From positions 36,186-100,185 of the forward strand of contig NZ_LJHU01000058.1 of the NCBI RefSeq assembly GCF_001295975.1: 64,000 nucleotides of DNA, written 5' to 3'. Positions 1-11,761 of the stretch are shown piece by piece. Each line of letters begins with the position of its first letter. Positions within the stretch are counted from its first letter, which is position 1. The translations under genes were made by a program, and so were the position numbers. The notes under the pieces were generated by a model. That model was given only the letters and a program-made list of their open reading frames with translations. It was not told the DNA's origin and did not search any database. Origin of the DNA: Brevundimonas sp. AAP58 (GTDB lineage: Bacteria > Pseudomonadota > Alphaproteobacteria > Caulobacterales > Caulobacteraceae).

Positions 1-1
1 T

Positions 2-2038
2 TTCTTCGGCCGCCGCATCGGCGACATTCCTTCGCAGGCCGTCACGACCGGCTTGCTGTTCTTTTCGTGCGCCGTCGCCTGGACGGTCTTCATCCAGTGG
101 ACCTGGGGTGGGCTGGAGGCCTTCACGGTCCAGATCGCGCCCTTCATCAACGTTGGGGATTTCCAGTCGAACTGGGCCATCCGCATCGACGCCCTGTCGG
201 CCGTGATGCTGATCGTGGTGACGACGGTGTCGTCGCTGGTTCACCTCTACAGCTGGGGCTATATGGCCGAGGACGACAGCCGTCCGAGGTTCTTCGCCTA
301 TCTGTCGCTCTTCACCTTCGCCATGCTGGCGCTGGTTACTGCGGCGGACTTCATGCAGCTGTTCTTCGGCTGGGAAGGCGTGGGTCTGGCCTCCTATCTG
401 CTGATCGGTTTCTGGTTCAAGAAGCCGACGGCCAGCGCCGCCGCCATCAAGGCCTTCGTGGTCAACCGGGTCGGCGACTTCGGCTTCGCACTGGGCATCA
501 TCACCGTCTTCTGGATGTTCGGCACCATCGAGTTCGCCGAGCTGTTCCCCCTGATCGCGGAGCGTGCGGGCACCAGCTGGTCGTTCCTCGGCTACGAGTG
601 GTCCGCGCTCGATCTGGCGGGCGTGCTGCTGTTCATCGGCGCCATGGGCAAGTCGGCCCAGTTCTTCCTGCACACCTGGCTGCCCGACGCCATGGAGGGC
701 CCGACACCGGTCTCGGCCCTGATCCACGCCGCCACCATGGTGACGGCGGGCGTCTACATGGTCTGTCTGCTCAGCCCCATCTACGAATACGCGCCGACGG
801 CGGCCATGCTGATCGCCATCACCGGCGGGATCACCGCCCTGTTCGCCGCGACCGTCGGCCTGGCCCAGAACGACATCAAGCGGGTCATCGCCTATTCGAC
901 CTGTTCGCAGCTGGGCTACATGTTCTTCGCGGCGGGCGTCGGCGCCTATCAGGCGGCCATGTTCCACCTGTTCACCCACGCCTTCTTCAAGGCCCTGCTG
1001 TTCCTGGGCGCCGGTTCGGTGATCCACGGCATGCACCACGAGCAGGACATGCGGAAGATGGGCGGGCTGATGAAGCTCTTGCCCGTCACCTATGCGGTGA
1101 TGATGATCGGCACCATCGCCATCACGGGCCTGGGCATCCCCGAACTGAAGTGGGGCTTCGCCGGCTTCTACTCGAAGGACTCCGTGCTAGAGAGCGCCTT
1201 CGCCTCGGCGACCAGCGGCCATTCGCCGGTCGGGATGTTCGTCTTCTTCATCGGCCTCTTCGCCGCGGGTCTGACGGCCTACTATTCGTGGCGGCTGGTG
1301 TTCATGACCTTCCACAACAAGCCGGCGTGGAAGGATGATCATGCGCACGACCACGCCCATGACGACCACGCCGAGCCGCACGCCCAGATCGAGACTCATA
1401 GTGAGCCGCTGCCGGACGGCGGCCACGGTCATGGCCACGACGATCACGGTCACGGCCACCACGGCCCGCTGAAGCCGCACGAGAGCCCGTGGGTCATGCT
1501 GGTGCCGCTGCTCGTGCTGTCGGTCGGCGCGATCGCCTCGGGCTTCGTCTTCTACGAGTTCTTCGTCGGGGACGGCGAGCACGACTTCTGGCGCGGCGCG
1601 ATCTTCGCCGGGCCCGAGAACCACGTCATTCACGACAGCCACTATGTCCCGACCTGGGTGCTGTGGGCGCCGTTGGTCGTGTCGCTGCTGGGCACCTTTG
1701 CCGCCGTCTACTTCTACGTCCTGCGCGAGGGTCTGGCCCGGCGCATGGCCGAGCGGGGCGGGCCACTGAACAGCTTCCTGTCCAACAAGTGGTACTTCGA
1801 CGAGATCTACGACTTCCTGTTCGTGAAGGGGGCCAAGGCGCTCGGCGACCTGTTCTGGAAGGTCGGCGATGTGCGGATCATCGACGGCCTCGGCCCGAAC
1901 GGCGCCGCCTGGGCCTCGCTGAAGTCCGCCGCGCGGCTGGCCAAGATCCAGTCCGGCTATGTCTATCACTATGCGTTCGTGATGCTGCTCGGCGTGGCCG
2001 GCCTGCTCGCCTTCGCCATCTACGCCTGGGGCGCATAA
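2..2038 (+). CDS. nuoL: NADH-quinone oxidoreductase subunit L (5' truncated by window edge)
   Basis: Largest antiporter-like membrane subunit of respiratory complex I, part of the proton-pumping arm. The frame is open from base 2, so the true start and a few dozen N-terminal residues lie outside the window; 678 residues are visible. Family signatures include [36 protein letters not shown] and [15 protein letters not shown], and a C-terminal part ([10 protein letters not shown]) matching the long lateral helix region that distinguishes NuoL from NuoM/N. Many hydrophobic segments are present. A very His/Asp-rich insertion occupies roughly visible residues 444-488 (bases 1333-1467), between transmembrane segments. 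nuoM follows after one base, so this is the end of the nuo operon. Confidence 0.97.
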   Translation, partial: FFGRRIGDIPSQAVTTGLLFFSCAVAWTVFIQWTWGGLEAFTVQIAPFINVGDFQSNWAIRIDALSAVMLIVVTTVSSLVHLYSWGYMAEDDSRPRFFAYLSLFTFAMLALVTAADFMQLFFGWEGVGLASYLLIGFWFKKPTASAAAIKAFVVNRVGDFGFALGIITVFWMFGTIEFAELFPLIAERAGTSWSFLGYEWSALDLAGVLLFIGAMGKSAQFFLHTWLPDAMEGPTPVSALIHAATMVTAGVYMVCLLSPIYEYAPTAAMLIAITGGITALFAATVGLAQNDIKRVIAYSTCSQLGYMFFAAGVGAYQAAMFHLFTHAFFKALLFLGAGSVIHGMHHEQDMRKMGGLMKLLPVTYAVMMIGTIAITGLGIPELKWGFAGFYSKDSVLESAFASATSGHSPVGMFVFFIGLFAAGLTAYYSWRLVFMTFHNKPAWKDDHAHDHAHDDHAEPHAQIETHSEPLPDGGHGHGHDDHGHGHHGPLKPHESPWVMLVPLLVLSVGAIASGFVFYEFFVGDGEHDFWRGAIFAGPENHVIHDSHYVPTWVLWAPLVVSLLGTFAAVYFYVLREGLARRMAERGGPLNSFLSNKWYFDEIYDFLFVKGAKALGDLFWKVGDVRIIDGLGPNGAAWASLKSAARLAKIQSGYVYHYAFVMLLGVAGLLAFAIYAWGA

Positions 2039-2039
2039 G

Positions 2040-3524
<1,485 letters not shown>

Positions 3525-3531
3525 GAGACTG

Positions 3532-4980
3532 ATGACCCCTGACCTGCTCAAGGACCTGAACATCGCGGCCTCGGAAGGCGTGCTGGCGCTCGGCGGCCTC
3601 GTGCTGTTGATGGTCGGTGCCTTCGTCGGAGAGAAGTCGGCGCGGCTGGTGTCGATCCTGTCCGTCGCACTGTTGGTCGCCGCCTCGGCGGTGGCCGCCA
3701 CCGGCCCGCTGGGCACGGCGTTCAACGGCGCCTATGTCGCCGATCCCCTGGCCATCTACGGCAAGGTGGCCATCTATCTCGCCTCGGCCGTGGCCGTGGT
3801 GCTGGGCGGCGGATGGATGCAGCGCGAGCGGATCGCGCGGTTCGAATACCCCGTCCTGATCGTGTTGGCCGCCGTCGGAATGGGCATGATGGTGTCGTCG
3901 GGCGACCTGATTTCGCTCTATGTCGGCGTCGAGCTGCACTCGCTGGCCCTCTATGTGCTGGCCGCCTATCACCGCGACGACCTGAAGGCGTCCGAGGCCG
4001 GGCTGAAGTATTTCGTGCTCGGTGCCCTGTCGTCGGGCCTGCTGCTCTATGGCGCCAGCCTGATCTATGGCTTCACCGGCTCGATGCGGTTCGACGAGAT
4101 CGCGGCCTACGCCACGGCCAATCCGGGCGTCGGTCTCGTGTTCGGCCTGGTGTTCCTGATCTGCGGCCTGGCGTTCAAGGTCTCGGCCGCGCCGTTCCAC
4201 ATGTGGACGCCCGACGTCTACGAAGGCGCGCCGACGCCGGTCGTGGCCTTCTTCACCACGGCGCCGAAGATGGCGGCGATGGTGCTGTTCGCCCGCGCCC
4301 TGTCCGAAGGCTTCATGGAGGCCCACGCTCAGTGGGCCCAGGTGTTGATCCTGATCTCACTGGCCAGCTTCGTGGTCGGGGCCTGGGGCGGTCTGGCGCA
4401 GAAGGACATCCAGCGCCTGCTGGCCTATTCGTCGATCGCCAACATCGGCTACGCCATCCTGGGCATCGCGGCAGGCACCGAGGCCGGGCTGCAGGCCATG
4501 ATCGTGTTCATGACGCTGTACTTGATCGACACCATGGGCTTCTTCGCCATCCTGCTGTCGCTGAGCCGCAACGGGCGCCCGATCCGGACCATCACCGATC
4601 TGGCGGGGCTTAAGAACGACCGGCCGGTGACGGCCATCGCCATCACCGTGCTGTCGCTGTCGGTGCTGGGCATGCCGCCGCTGTCGGGGTTCTGGGGCAA
4701 GTACTATGTCTTCGGCGCGGCGGCCTCGGCCGGCTACTGGATGGTGGCGGCGGCGGGTCTGGTGGCCTCGGTCGTGGCGGCCTTCTACTATCTGCGGATC
4801 ATCAAGCTGATGTGGTTCGACGCGGCGCCGGAAGGGCTGGCCCGCACCGACAAGGCTCCGGTCGAGAGCCAGTGGATCGGCTGGGCCTGCGCGGCCTTCG
4901 CCTTCCCGCTGGTCATCGTCGGCCTGACCTGGCTGGAGCCCGCGACCCGCATCGCCGCCTCGGGCTTCGGGGCGGGGTAG
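3532..4980 (+). CDS. nuoN: NADH-quinone oxidoreductase subunit N
   Basis: Third antiporter-like membrane subunit of complex I, 482 residues, usual length. Recognisable segments are VGVELHSLALYVLAAYHR (conserved glutamate), KVSAAPFHMWTPDVYEGAPT (conserved lysine and proline helix break) and QKDIQRLLAYSSIANIGYA. It closes the nuo operon in the order L-M-N. A GTG-started birA follows four bases downstream, an arrangement common in alphaproteobacteria, so birA may be read from the nuo transcript. Confidence 0.98.
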   Translation: MTPDLLKDLNIAASEGVLALGGLVLLMVGAFVGEKSARLVSILSVALLVAASAVAATGPLGTAFNGAYVADPLAIYGKVAIYLASAVAVVLGGGWMQRERIARFEYPVLIVLAAVGMGMMVSSGDLISLYVGVELHSLALYVLAAYHRDDLKASEAGLKYFVLGALSSGLLLYGASLIYGFTGSMRFDEIAAYATANPGVGLVFGLVFLICGLAFKVSAAPFHMWTPDVYEGAPTPVVAFFTTAPKMAAMVLFARALSEGFMEAHAQWAQVLILISLASFVVGAWGGLAQKDIQRLLAYSSIANIGYAILGIAAGTEAGLQAMIVFMTLYLIDTMGFFAILLSLSRNGRPIRTITDLAGLKNDRPVTAIAITVLSLSVLGMPPLSGFWGKYYVFGAAASAGYWMVAAAGLVASVVAAFYYLRIIKLMWFDAAPEGLARTDKAPVESQWIGWACAAFAFPLVIVGLTWLEPATRIAASGFGAG

Positions 4981-4984
4981 GGCG

Positions 4985-5731
4985 GTGATCCCGCCTGTCC
5001 AGGTCTTCGACGAACTCGATTCCACCAACGCCGAGGCGCGCCGCAGGGCCGAAGGCGGAGAGGTCGCGTCCGCCTGGATCGTCGCCCGCCGTCAGACTGC
5101 TGGGCGGGGACGGCGGGGGCGAAGCTGGGAGAGCGAGACGGGCAACCTGTTCGCCACCCTCGCTCACATCACCCACAAATCGCCCGCCGAGGCGGCGCAG
5201 GTGACCTTCGTGGCGGCTTTGGCCGTCGCCGAGCTGCTGGAGGCGTTCGCGGTGCCGGGGACGGTCAGCATCAAGTGGCCCAACGACGTGCTGTTGGCGG
5301 GCGAGAAGGCGGCGGGCATCCTGGTCGAGTCCGGGGCGCATTCGGCGGGCGGCCTTTGGCTGGCGGTCGGGATCGGGGTGAACCTCGCCCACGCGCCCGA
5401 AGGGACCGAGCGGCCGGCGACGAGTCTCGCGCAGCATCTGAGAGCCGATGTGGCCTATCCGCCGAGCATCGAGGCGGCGACTGGCTTGTTGGCCGAGGCC
5501 TTCGAGGCCTGGCGGGCACGGTGGGAGACACTGGGCTTTCCGCCGGTGCTCGACGCCTGGACGGCGCGGACCAAGGGGCTGGACGGTCCGTGCGTGGCTC
5601 GGCTGGGGCATGAGACGGTCAGCGGTGTCGCCGAAGGCGTCGCGACGGATGGGTCGTTGCGGCTCCGGACGCCGGACGGTTCACTCCGGCTGATCTCGGC
5701 AGGCGACGTGTTCTTTGGAGAGGCGGCCTGA
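4985..5731 (+). CDS. birA: Biotin-[acetyl-CoA carboxylase] ligase
   Basis: Adenylates biotin and attaches it to the lysine of biotin carboxyl carrier protein. 248 residues, start GTG at 4985, four bases after nuoN. The biotin-protein ligase signature [20 protein letters not shown] is present near residues 40-60, followed by [10 protein letters not shown] and a [10 protein letters not shown] strand; a small C-terminal domain follows. There is no N-terminal winged-helix region, so this is the monofunctional enzyme and not the E. coli-type repressor. The stop codon overlaps the coaX start (TGATG). Confidence 0.93.
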   Translation: MIPPVQVFDELDSTNAEARRRAEGGEVASAWIVARRQTAGRGRRGRSWESETGNLFATLAHITHKSPAEAAQVTFVAALAVAELLEAFAVPGTVSIKWPNDVLLAGEKAAGILVESGAHSAGGLWLAVGIGVNLAHAPEGTERPATSLAQHLRADVAYPPSIEAATGLLAEAFEAWRARWETLGFPPVLDAWTARTKGLDGPCVARLGHETVSGVAEGVATDGSLRLRTPDGSLRLISAGDVFFGEAA

Positions 5732-6510
5732 TGCTGCTGGCGATCGAACAGGGCAACACCAATACGCTGTTCGCGGTCCATGACGGCGAGAGCTGGATCG
5801 CCCAGTGGCGGACGGCGACCGAGGCCAGTCGGACGGCGGACGAATACGCGGTCTGGCTGACGCAGCTGCTGGCCATGCGATCGATCGCGCTGGACAGCCT
5901 GACCGGCTGCATCATCTCCAGCGTCGTGCCCCAGTCGATCTTCAACCTGCGGAACCTGGCGCGGCGGTATCTGTCGGTCGAGCCCCTGGTGATCGGCGAT
6001 AATGTCGAGCTCGGCATTCCTGTTCGCATCGCCAAACCGAGCGAGGCGGGAGCGGACCGGCTGGTCAACGCCATCGGGGCGCATCTGGCCTATCCGGGCG
6101 ACCTGATCGTCATTGATTCAGGAACCGCGACGACCTTCGACATCGTGGCGGCGAACGGGGCGTTCGAGGGTGGGGCGATCGCGCCGGGGATCAACCTGAG
6201 CCTCCAGGCGCTGCATGAGGCCGCCGCCATGCTGCCTCGCATCGCCATCCAGCGCCCCGAGCGCGTGATCGGCAAGGACACCGTGTCCAACATGCAGTCG
6301 GGGGTGTTCTGGGGATACATCGGCCTCATCGAGGGCATGGTGGCGCGCATCAAGACCGAGTGGGGACGACCGATGACGGTCGTGGGCACCGGCGGCGTGG
6401 CCAGCCTGTTCGAAGGGGCTACCGACAGCATCGACCGGTTCGATCCGGACCTGACCATCCGCGGCCTGCTCGAAATCTGGCGGCGGAACACCCATCTCAA
6501 GGACGCATGA
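5731..6510 (+). CDS. coaX: Type III pantothenate kinase
   Basis: First step of coenzyme A biosynthesis, phosphorylating pantothenate. 259 residues, normal for CoaX. It has the ASKHA-fold signatures: N-terminal phosphate loop [17 protein letters not shown], the central [12 protein letters not shown] segment followed by [15 protein letters not shown], and a C-terminal [12 protein letters not shown]. The ATG overlaps the birA stop and its own stop overlaps the RNase J start (ATGA), indicating translational coupling along this operon. Confidence 0.96.
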   Translation: MLLAIEQGNTNTLFAVHDGESWIAQWRTATEASRTADEYAVWLTQLLAMRSIALDSLTGCIISSVVPQSIFNLRNLARRYLSVEPLVIGDNVELGIPVRIAKPSEAGADRLVNAIGAHLAYPGDLIVIDSGTATTFDIVAANGAFEGGAIAPGINLSLQALHEAAAMLPRIAIQRPERVIGKDTVSNMQSGVFWGYIGLIEGMVARIKTEWGRPMTVVGTGGVASLFEGATDSIDRFDPDLTIRGLLEIWRRNTHLKDA

Positions 6511-8183
6511 CAAAGACAAAAGCGAACGACGAACTCGTCTTCCTGCCGCTGGGCGGCTCGGGCGAGGTCGGGATGAACCTGAACTGCTACGGCTATGGGC
6601 CCGAGAGCGACCGGCAGTGGATGCTGGTCGATGTCGGGGTGACGTTCGGCGATTCCACCACGCCCGGCGTGGACATCATCGTCCCCGACCCCAGCTTCCT
6701 GGCCGGCGAGACCATCCGCGGCATCGTCCTGACCCACGCGCACGAGGACCACATCGGGGCCCTGCCGTGGCTGTGGGACCGGCTGAAGGCACCGATGTAC
6801 GCCACGCCGTTCACCGCCTTCCTGATCCGCGAGAAGCTGCGCGACCGCGGCCTGCAGGACGTGAAGATCCATGAGGTGCCGATGGGCGGCCACGTCGATC
6901 TGGGGCCGTTCTCGGTCGAATTCATCACCATGACCCATTCGATCGCCGAGCCGAACGGGCTGAAGATCACGACGCCGCTCGGCACCGTCTTCCACACCGG
7001 CGACTGGAAGCTGGATCCCAACCCCGTCATCGGCAAGCCGACCGACATCGCCGCCATCCAGAAGATGGGCGACGAGGGCCTGCTGGCCATGGTCTGCGAC
7101 TCGACCAACGTCTTCGTCGAGGGCGAGGCCGGGTCGGAGACGGAGGCCCAGGCGGGCCTGATCGAGCTGATCGGGTCGCTGAAGACCGGACGCATCGCCG
7201 TCGGCTGCTTCGCGTCCAACGTCGCCCGCATGGTCAGTGTCATGAGGGCGGCCGAAAAGGCCGGGCGGCGCGTGGCGCTGGCGGGCCGGTCGATGCATCG
7301 CATTACGGCGGCCGCGAAGCACGTCGGCCTGTTCAATGAGTCCAGGGCCATCCTGTCGGAAGACGAGGCGCGTCACTGGCCCGCCGACGAGATCCTGTAT
7401 CTGTGCACGGGCAGCCAGGGCGAGGATCGGGCTGCTCTGTCCCGCGTCGCCAACGGCACGCACCCCTTCATCAAGCTGGGGCTGGGGGATCACTGCATCT
7501 TCTCGTCGCGGGTCATCCCCGGCAACGAACTGGCCATCGCCGACCTCCAGGACCGTCTCGCCGACCGGGGCGTGCGGCTCTACACCGAGAAGGATCACCC
7601 TGGCATCCACGTCTCGGGCCACCCGTGCCGCGACGAGATGCGCCAGATGTACGCCTGGGCCCGGCCGCGCATCTCGGTGCCGACCCACGGCATGCGCCGC
7701 CACCTGATGGAACACGCCGCCCTGGCCCGCGAACTGGGCACGCCGGAGACGGTGACGCCCCGGAATGGCGATCTGGTGCGTCTGGCCCCGGGACCGGCTT
7801 CGATCATCGACGAGGTGCCGAGCGGGCGGCTCTATGTCGACGGCGGCATGGTGGTGACCGAGGCCGGCGAGGCCCTGCGCGAGCGTCGTCATGCGTCGAC
7901 GAACGGGGTGCTGGTCGTCAGCTTCGCCATGGACCGGCGCGGCAAGATCGTCTCGGACATCGACGTACGCGGCATCGGCCTGCCCGGCGACGAGGTCACG
8001 CCGCTGGGCGAGGCTCTGGATGAACTGGCCGAGCGCGCCGAGCAGGCCGTGCTGGCCCTGAAGGGCGAGGCGCTGGAAGACGAGGCGGTCATCGAACAGG
8101 CCGTCGCCCGAGCGCTGAAGAAGACCAGCCAGCGCATCTGGGACCGCCGGCCCATCGTCGAGACGGTGATCCTGAGGCTGTAG
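6507..8183 (+). CDS. rnj: Ribonuclease J
   Basis: Metallo-beta-lactamase/beta-CASP ribonuclease for mRNA turnover and rRNA maturation. 558 residues from ATG 6507, which overlaps the coaX stop; an upstream extension to 6360 is open but lies wholly within coaX. The metal site THAHEDHIG is present, then [19 protein letters not shown] and CDSTN, with beta-CASP features CTGSQGE and PTHGMRRH near residue 390 and a C-terminal dimerisation domain. In alphaproteobacteria RNase J accompanies RNase E. A membrane protein gene starts two bases after the stop. Confidence 0.96.
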   Translation: MTKTKANDELVFLPLGGSGEVGMNLNCYGYGPESDRQWMLVDVGVTFGDSTTPGVDIIVPDPSFLAGETIRGIVLTHAHEDHIGALPWLWDRLKAPMYATPFTAFLIREKLRDRGLQDVKIHEVPMGGHVDLGPFSVEFITMTHSIAEPNGLKITTPLGTVFHTGDWKLDPNPVIGKPTDIAAIQKMGDEGLLAMVCDSTNVFVEGEAGSETEAQAGLIELIGSLKTGRIAVGCFASNVARMVSVMRAAEKAGRRVALAGRSMHRITAAAKHVGLFNESRAILSEDEARHWPADEILYLCTGSQGEDRAALSRVANGTHPFIKLGLGDHCIFSSRVIPGNELAIADLQDRLADRGVRLYTEKDHPGIHVSGHPCRDEMRQMYAWARPRISVPTHGMRRHLMEHAALARELGTPETVTPRNGDLVRLAPGPASIIDEVPSGRLYVDGGMVVTEAGEALRERRHASTNGVLVVSFAMDRRGKIVSDIDVRGIGLPGDEVTPLGEALDELAERAEQAVLALKGEALEDEAVIEQAVARALKKTSQRIWDRRPIVETVILRL

Positions 8184-8184
8184 G

Positions 8185-9141
8185 ATGACGCCGGACTGGG
8201 CGCGCTCGGTTCGGGACAGGCTCCGCGAGCGGACGGGGCGGGTGCTGGAGCGCATCCGCCACGCGCGTCATCCGTGGACCGGGTGGCGCAAGTGGGCGGT
8301 GATCGTGGGTGAGGGCACGGTCGGCGTCGTTCTGCTGTTCGCCCTGGCCAATCTGACGCTCAGCCTCTCGACCTTTCGGGGCGAGGACCCGCTGAGGCAG
8401 ACGGCGCATGAGCTGGGCGTGCTGTGGTACTCGACGCCAGACGGCCAGCCGACGTCGGACGCGGCCTTCGAGGCCATCCATCGCCGCGACCTCGGCGACG
8501 ATCCGAGCGCGGCCCAGATCAAGGCGCATTTCCTGGCGGCGGCGCGGGGCGGAACCTTCCTGCTGGATCAGATCATGGTCGATCGCATGGAGGCGGTGAA
8601 CGGGCGGGTGGACGCAGCCGTCCTGCCGCCGGGCGTCTATGTCGGCGCGCATGCCTTGGGGCCGGACAAGCCGCCGCTCGTGTGGGTCACCAAGTGGCTG
8701 GCGCACTATGTGCTGTTCCCGCGCCACGCCTACATCCTGGTGGTGCCCGAGACCGGCCCGGCGTGGACCTTTTCCGCCAGCCAGGAAGGCAAATTCCCCG
8801 GCGATACGGACAGTCCGAACCGCCTGTCGGCGCGGATCACGCCCTATAACGACGCGGCCTATGACTTTCCGAGCTCGGGCGAGGCGCTTCATGAAATGAC
8901 CATCGTCAGCGATGACCCAGCAGTCGTGGCCGGGGCGCTGACGAGGCTGACCGAGGCGCGGGATCGACTGGAGGCGCTGGATCAGCCCTATGGCCTCCTG
9001 GCACCCAACTCCAACACCGTGGTGGGTTGCATCCTTGAGGACGCCGGGTTGCTGCCGCGCGAGACGCGACGATCCGCCCTGCTGGCGTTGCGGGCACCGG
9101 GCATGGGCGCAGCTTGCCCCGGCGCAAGCGAAACGCCATAG
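8185..9141 (+). CDS. Uncharacterised membrane-anchored protein
   Basis: 318 residues, product not recognised. One strongly hydrophobic segment near residues 31-56 suggests an N-terminal membrane anchor with the remainder in the periplasm or at the membrane surface. The soluble part contains a conserved-looking block YGLLAPNSNTVVGCIL (about residues 268-283) with an Asn-Ser-Asn/Cys arrangement reminiscent of cysteine-hydrolase-like DUF families, but the catalytic role is not established here. It starts two bases after rnj, so it is in the same operon, and it ends just before the epimerase gene. Confidence 0.75.
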   Translation: MTPDWARSVRDRLRERTGRVLERIRHARHPWTGWRKWAVIVGEGTVGVVLLFALANLTLSLSTFRGEDPLRQTAHELGVLWYSTPDGQPTSDAAFEAIHRRDLGDDPSAAQIKAHFLAAARGGTFLLDQIMVDRMEAVNGRVDAAVLPPGVYVGAHALGPDKPPLVWVTKWLAHYVLFPRHAYILVVPETGPAWTFSASQEGKFPGDTDSPNRLSARITPYNDAAYDFPSSGEALHEMTIVSDDPAVVAGALTRLTEARDRLEALDQPYGLLAPNSNTVVGCILEDAGLLPRETRRSALLALRAPGMGAACPGASETP

Positions 9142-9149
9142 CCACCCTC

Positions 9150-9572
9150 ATGATCGGTCGCTTGAACCACGTCGGCGTCGCCACGCCCTCCATCGCCGAC
9201 AGCGTGCGCATGTACGCCGAGCTGATGGGCGCGCCGGCGGCGCACGAACCCTTCGACCTGCCGGCGCAGGGCGTGCGGGTCTGTTTCATCGACCTGCCCA
9301 ACAGCCAGATCGAGCTGATCGAACCCCTGGGCGAGGACAGCCCCATCCACGGCTTTCTGGCCAAGAACCCCAGGGGCGGTCAGCACCACCTCTGCTTCGA
9401 GGTCGAGGACATCCTGGCCGCGCGCGACGGCCTGAGGGCCAGGGGCGCGACGATCCTGGGCACGGGCGAGCCTCGCATCGGGGCGCACGGGACGCCGATC
9501 CTGTTCCTGCACCCCAAGGACATGGGCGGAGTGCTGGTCGAGCTGATGGAATCTCCGAAGGAGGCGCACTGA
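9150..9572 (+). CDS. mce: Methylmalonyl-CoA epimerase
   Basis: Interconverts the (R) and (S) forms of methylmalonyl-CoA in propionate and branched-chain catabolism. 140 residues from ATG 9150; an upstream in-frame extension to 9114 overlaps the preceding gene and is unlikely. It is a VOC-fold protein with LNHVGVATPSIADSVRMY at the start and metal-binding positions in GGQHHLCFEVED and the final strand GGVLVELME. It sits eight bases after the membrane protein gene and one base before the DUF1467 gene. Confidence 0.94.
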   Translation: MIGRLNHVGVATPSIADSVRMYAELMGAPAAHEPFDLPAQGVRVCFIDLPNSQIELIEPLGEDSPIHGFLAKNPRGGQHHLCFEVEDILAARDGLRARGATILGTGEPRIGAHGTPILFLHPKDMGGVLVELMESPKEAH

Positions 9573-9573
9573 C

Positions 9574-9837
9574 ATGCCCATCGGTCCCGTGACCATGCTG
9601 GCGATCTACATCGTTGTCTGGTGGGTGGTGCTGTTCGCCGTCCTGCCGCTCGGCACGTCCAGCGAGACCCACGAGCCGCCGACCGACGGCCGCCAGTGGG
9701 GCGCGCCCGAGACGCCGAACCTGAAGAAGAAGTTCATCACCACGACCTGGGTCGCCCTGATCGTCTGGGCGTTCGTGATGTTCCTCGTGTTCATCGGCTG
9801 GATGCCGCTGCCGGACCTGGCCCCGCCGGTTCCGTAG
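9574..9837 (+). CDS. DUF1467 family small membrane protein
   Basis: 87 residues with two transmembrane segments (about 8-26 and 57-76) separated by a polar loop containing GRQWGAPETPNLKKKFITTT. This matches the DUF1467 family, regularly found between mce and proS in alphaproteobacteria. The function is unknown; the conserved position between a metabolic epimerase and prolyl-tRNA synthetase does not reveal it. It begins one base after the mce stop and is probably cotranscribed. Confidence 0.88.
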   Translation: MPIGPVTMLAIYIVVWWVVLFAVLPLGTSSETHEPPTDGRQWGAPETPNLKKKFITTTWVALIVWAFVMFLVFIGWMPLPDLAPPVP

Positions 9838-9920
9838 GCGGAGGCTTGCCCCTCCATGCCCGTTCCGCGTAGCGTCGTTCTCTTAGACGTCCTGGGTGTC
9901 CGTTAAGGCGGGAGGGCAGC

Positions 9921-10328
9921 GTGCGGGTGATTGGCGTTCTGGCGGCGGCCGCGATCGGTCTCGCGAGTTGTAATCCGGCTTCCGAACAGGAGCCGACGAA
10001 GGGCGAGGAACCGCTGGCCGAGGGCGTCGTGCCGGCCGCCTACGTCGGGGTGTGGAGCAGCGAAGGCTGCGACAACCCGTCGGTCGGGATTGGCGAGCGG
10101 GATATCCGCCATTTCTACATGCCCGGGCCTGCCGCCTTGACGTCTGTCCAGGCTTCGGACGACGGGCGATTGGTGGTCGTCTGGAGCGACGAAGGCGTGG
10201 CGACCACGGACACGTTCCAGCTGACCGACGGCAAGCTGGACCACGTCGCGACGGCCACCGCCACCGAAAGCGACGACTGGATCAGCGATCCCATGACCCG
10301 GTGCCCCGACGGGACGCCGATGAGCTGA
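9921..10328 (+). CDS. Putative lipoprotein
   Basis: 135 residues, GTG start at 9921 preceded by a good ribosome-binding site (GGGAGGG, 9909-9915). The N-terminus is a short signal peptide ending in the lipobox LASC, with the lipidated cysteine at residue 17, followed by a low-complexity acidic linker. The mature part (GVWSSEGCDNP) contains two further cysteines that could form a disulfide. I do not recognise a family. It is a small insertion between the DUF1467 gene and proS, so its role is open. Confidence 0.75.
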   Translation: MRVIGVLAAAAIGLASCNPASEQEPTKGEEPLAEGVVPAAYVGVWSSEGCDNPSVGIGERDIRHFYMPGPAALTSVQASDDGRLVVVWSDEGVATTDTFQLTDGKLDHVATATATESDDWISDPMTRCPDGTPMS

Positions 10329-10447
10329 GGAGGCTGGCGTTGGAGCGGCGTACCGGCCCATCAGTTGCCCGCCAATAGTTGCGCCTTCGCGTTGCCAAGA
10401 TTGAAAGCCACGGGCTAGACGGAAGGCCCCCGAACAAGGACCGACCG

Positions 10448-11761
10448 ATGCGCCTGTCGCGCTACTTCCTGCCGACCCTGAAAGAGGCGCCGTCCGACGC
10501 CCAGATCGTGTCCCACCAGCTGATGCTGCGCGCCGGTCTGATCCGGCAGGAGGCGGCGGGGATCTACGCCTGGCTGCCGCTGGGCTTGCGCGTGCTGAAG
10601 CGCATCGAGCAGATCGTGCGCGAGGAGCAAGAGCGGGCGGGGGCGGTCGAGCTGCTGATGCCGACGCTGCAGCTGGCCGACCTGTGGCGGGAATCGGGGC
10701 GTTACGACGCTTATGGTCCGGAGATGCTGCGCATCACCGACCGGCACGAACGCGAGCTGCTGTACGGCCCCACCAACGAGGAGATGATCACCGACATCTT
10801 CCGGGCCTATGTGAAGAGCTACAAGGCACTGCCGCTGAACCTGTTTCACATCCAGTGGAAGTTCCGCGACGAGCGCCGGCCGCGCTTCGGCGTCATGCGC
10901 GGGCGCGAGTTCCTGATGAAGGACGCCTATTCCTTCGACCTCGACGAGGCGTCGGCGCGGCGGGCCTATAACCGCATGTTCGTGGCCTATCTGAACACCT
11001 TCGCGCGGATGGGGCTGAAGGCGGTGCCGATGCGCGCCGACACCGGGCCGATCGGCGGGGACCTGTCTCACGAGTTCATCGTGCTGGCCGACACCGGCGA
11101 GAGCCAGGTGTTCTGTGACAAGAAGCTGGTCGAGATGCCCGCGCCGGGCGGTGACGTCGACTGGAACGATCTGCAGTCCATCGTCGACGGTCGGACCTCG
11201 CTCTATGCGGCGACGGAGGAGATGCACAACGCCGCCGCGTTCGAGGCGCAGACGGCCGAGGAAGACCGGCTTACCGCGCGCGGCATCGAGGTGGGGCACA
11301 TCTTCTATTTCGGGACCAAATACTCCGCCCCGATGAAGGCGCGCGTGGCCGGACCAGACGGGCAGGACACGGACGTGCACATGGGCAGCTATGGCGTAGG
11401 CGTGTCTCGTTTGCTGGGTGCCATCATCGAGGCCAGCCATGACGAGGCGGGCATCATCTGGCCGGATGCGGTGGCGCCCTTCGACGTCGTCGTCATCAAC
11501 CTGCGCGCCAACGATCCCGATGTCTGCCAGGCCTGTGAGGCGGCGGTCGAGGCGCTGGAGGGCGCGGGCAAGGCGGTGCTCTACGACGACACCGACGAGC
11601 GGCCGGGCGGCAAGTTCGCCACGGCCGACCTGATCGGCGTCCCGTGGCAGCTGACCATCGGACCCAAGGGCGTCGCCGAGGGCGTGGTCGAGCTGAAGCG
11701 GCGGGCCACAGGCGAGAAGATCACCCTGCCGCTCGATCGGGCGATGGAGCGCATCGGTTGA
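10448..11761 (+). CDS. proS: Prolyl-tRNA synthetase
   Basis: Charges tRNA-Pro. 437 residues from ATG 10448 ([20 protein letters not shown]). This is the short class II form typical of alphaproteobacteria, lacking the large editing insertion of the E. coli enzyme. Class II motifs visible are [18 protein letters not shown] (motif 1), [20 protein letters not shown] (motif 2) and [14 protein letters not shown] (motif 3), followed by an anticodon-binding domain. The open frame extends to 10379 but without family similarity. The stop overlaps the TTG start of the lolC/E gene. Confidence 0.97.
   Translation: MRLSRYFLPTLKEAPSDAQIVSHQLMLRAGLIRQEAAGIYAWLPLGLRVLKRIEQIVREEQERAGAVELLMPTLQLADLWRESGRYDAYGPEMLRITDRHERELLYGPTNEEMITDIFRAYVKSYKALPLNLFHIQWKFRDERRPRFGVMRGREFLMKDAYSFDLDEASARRAYNRMFVAYLNTFARMGLKAVPMRADTGPIGGDLSHEFIVLADTGESQVFCDKKLVEMPAPGGDVDWNDLQSIVDGRTSLYAATEEMHNAAAFEAQTAEEDRLTARGIEVGHIFYFGTKYSAPMKARVAGPDGQDTDVHMGSYGVGVSRLLGAIIEASHDEAGIIWPDAVAPFDVVVINLRANDPDVCQACEAAVEALEGAGKAVLYDDTDERPGGKFATADLIGVPWQLTIGPKGVAEGVVELKRRATGEKITLPLDRAMERIG

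Noticed and set aside
6090..8255. 721-residue minus-strand open frame opposite coaX/rnj
   Set aside because: Antisense artefact of GC-rich codon use; no motifs, and both sense genes are unambiguous.
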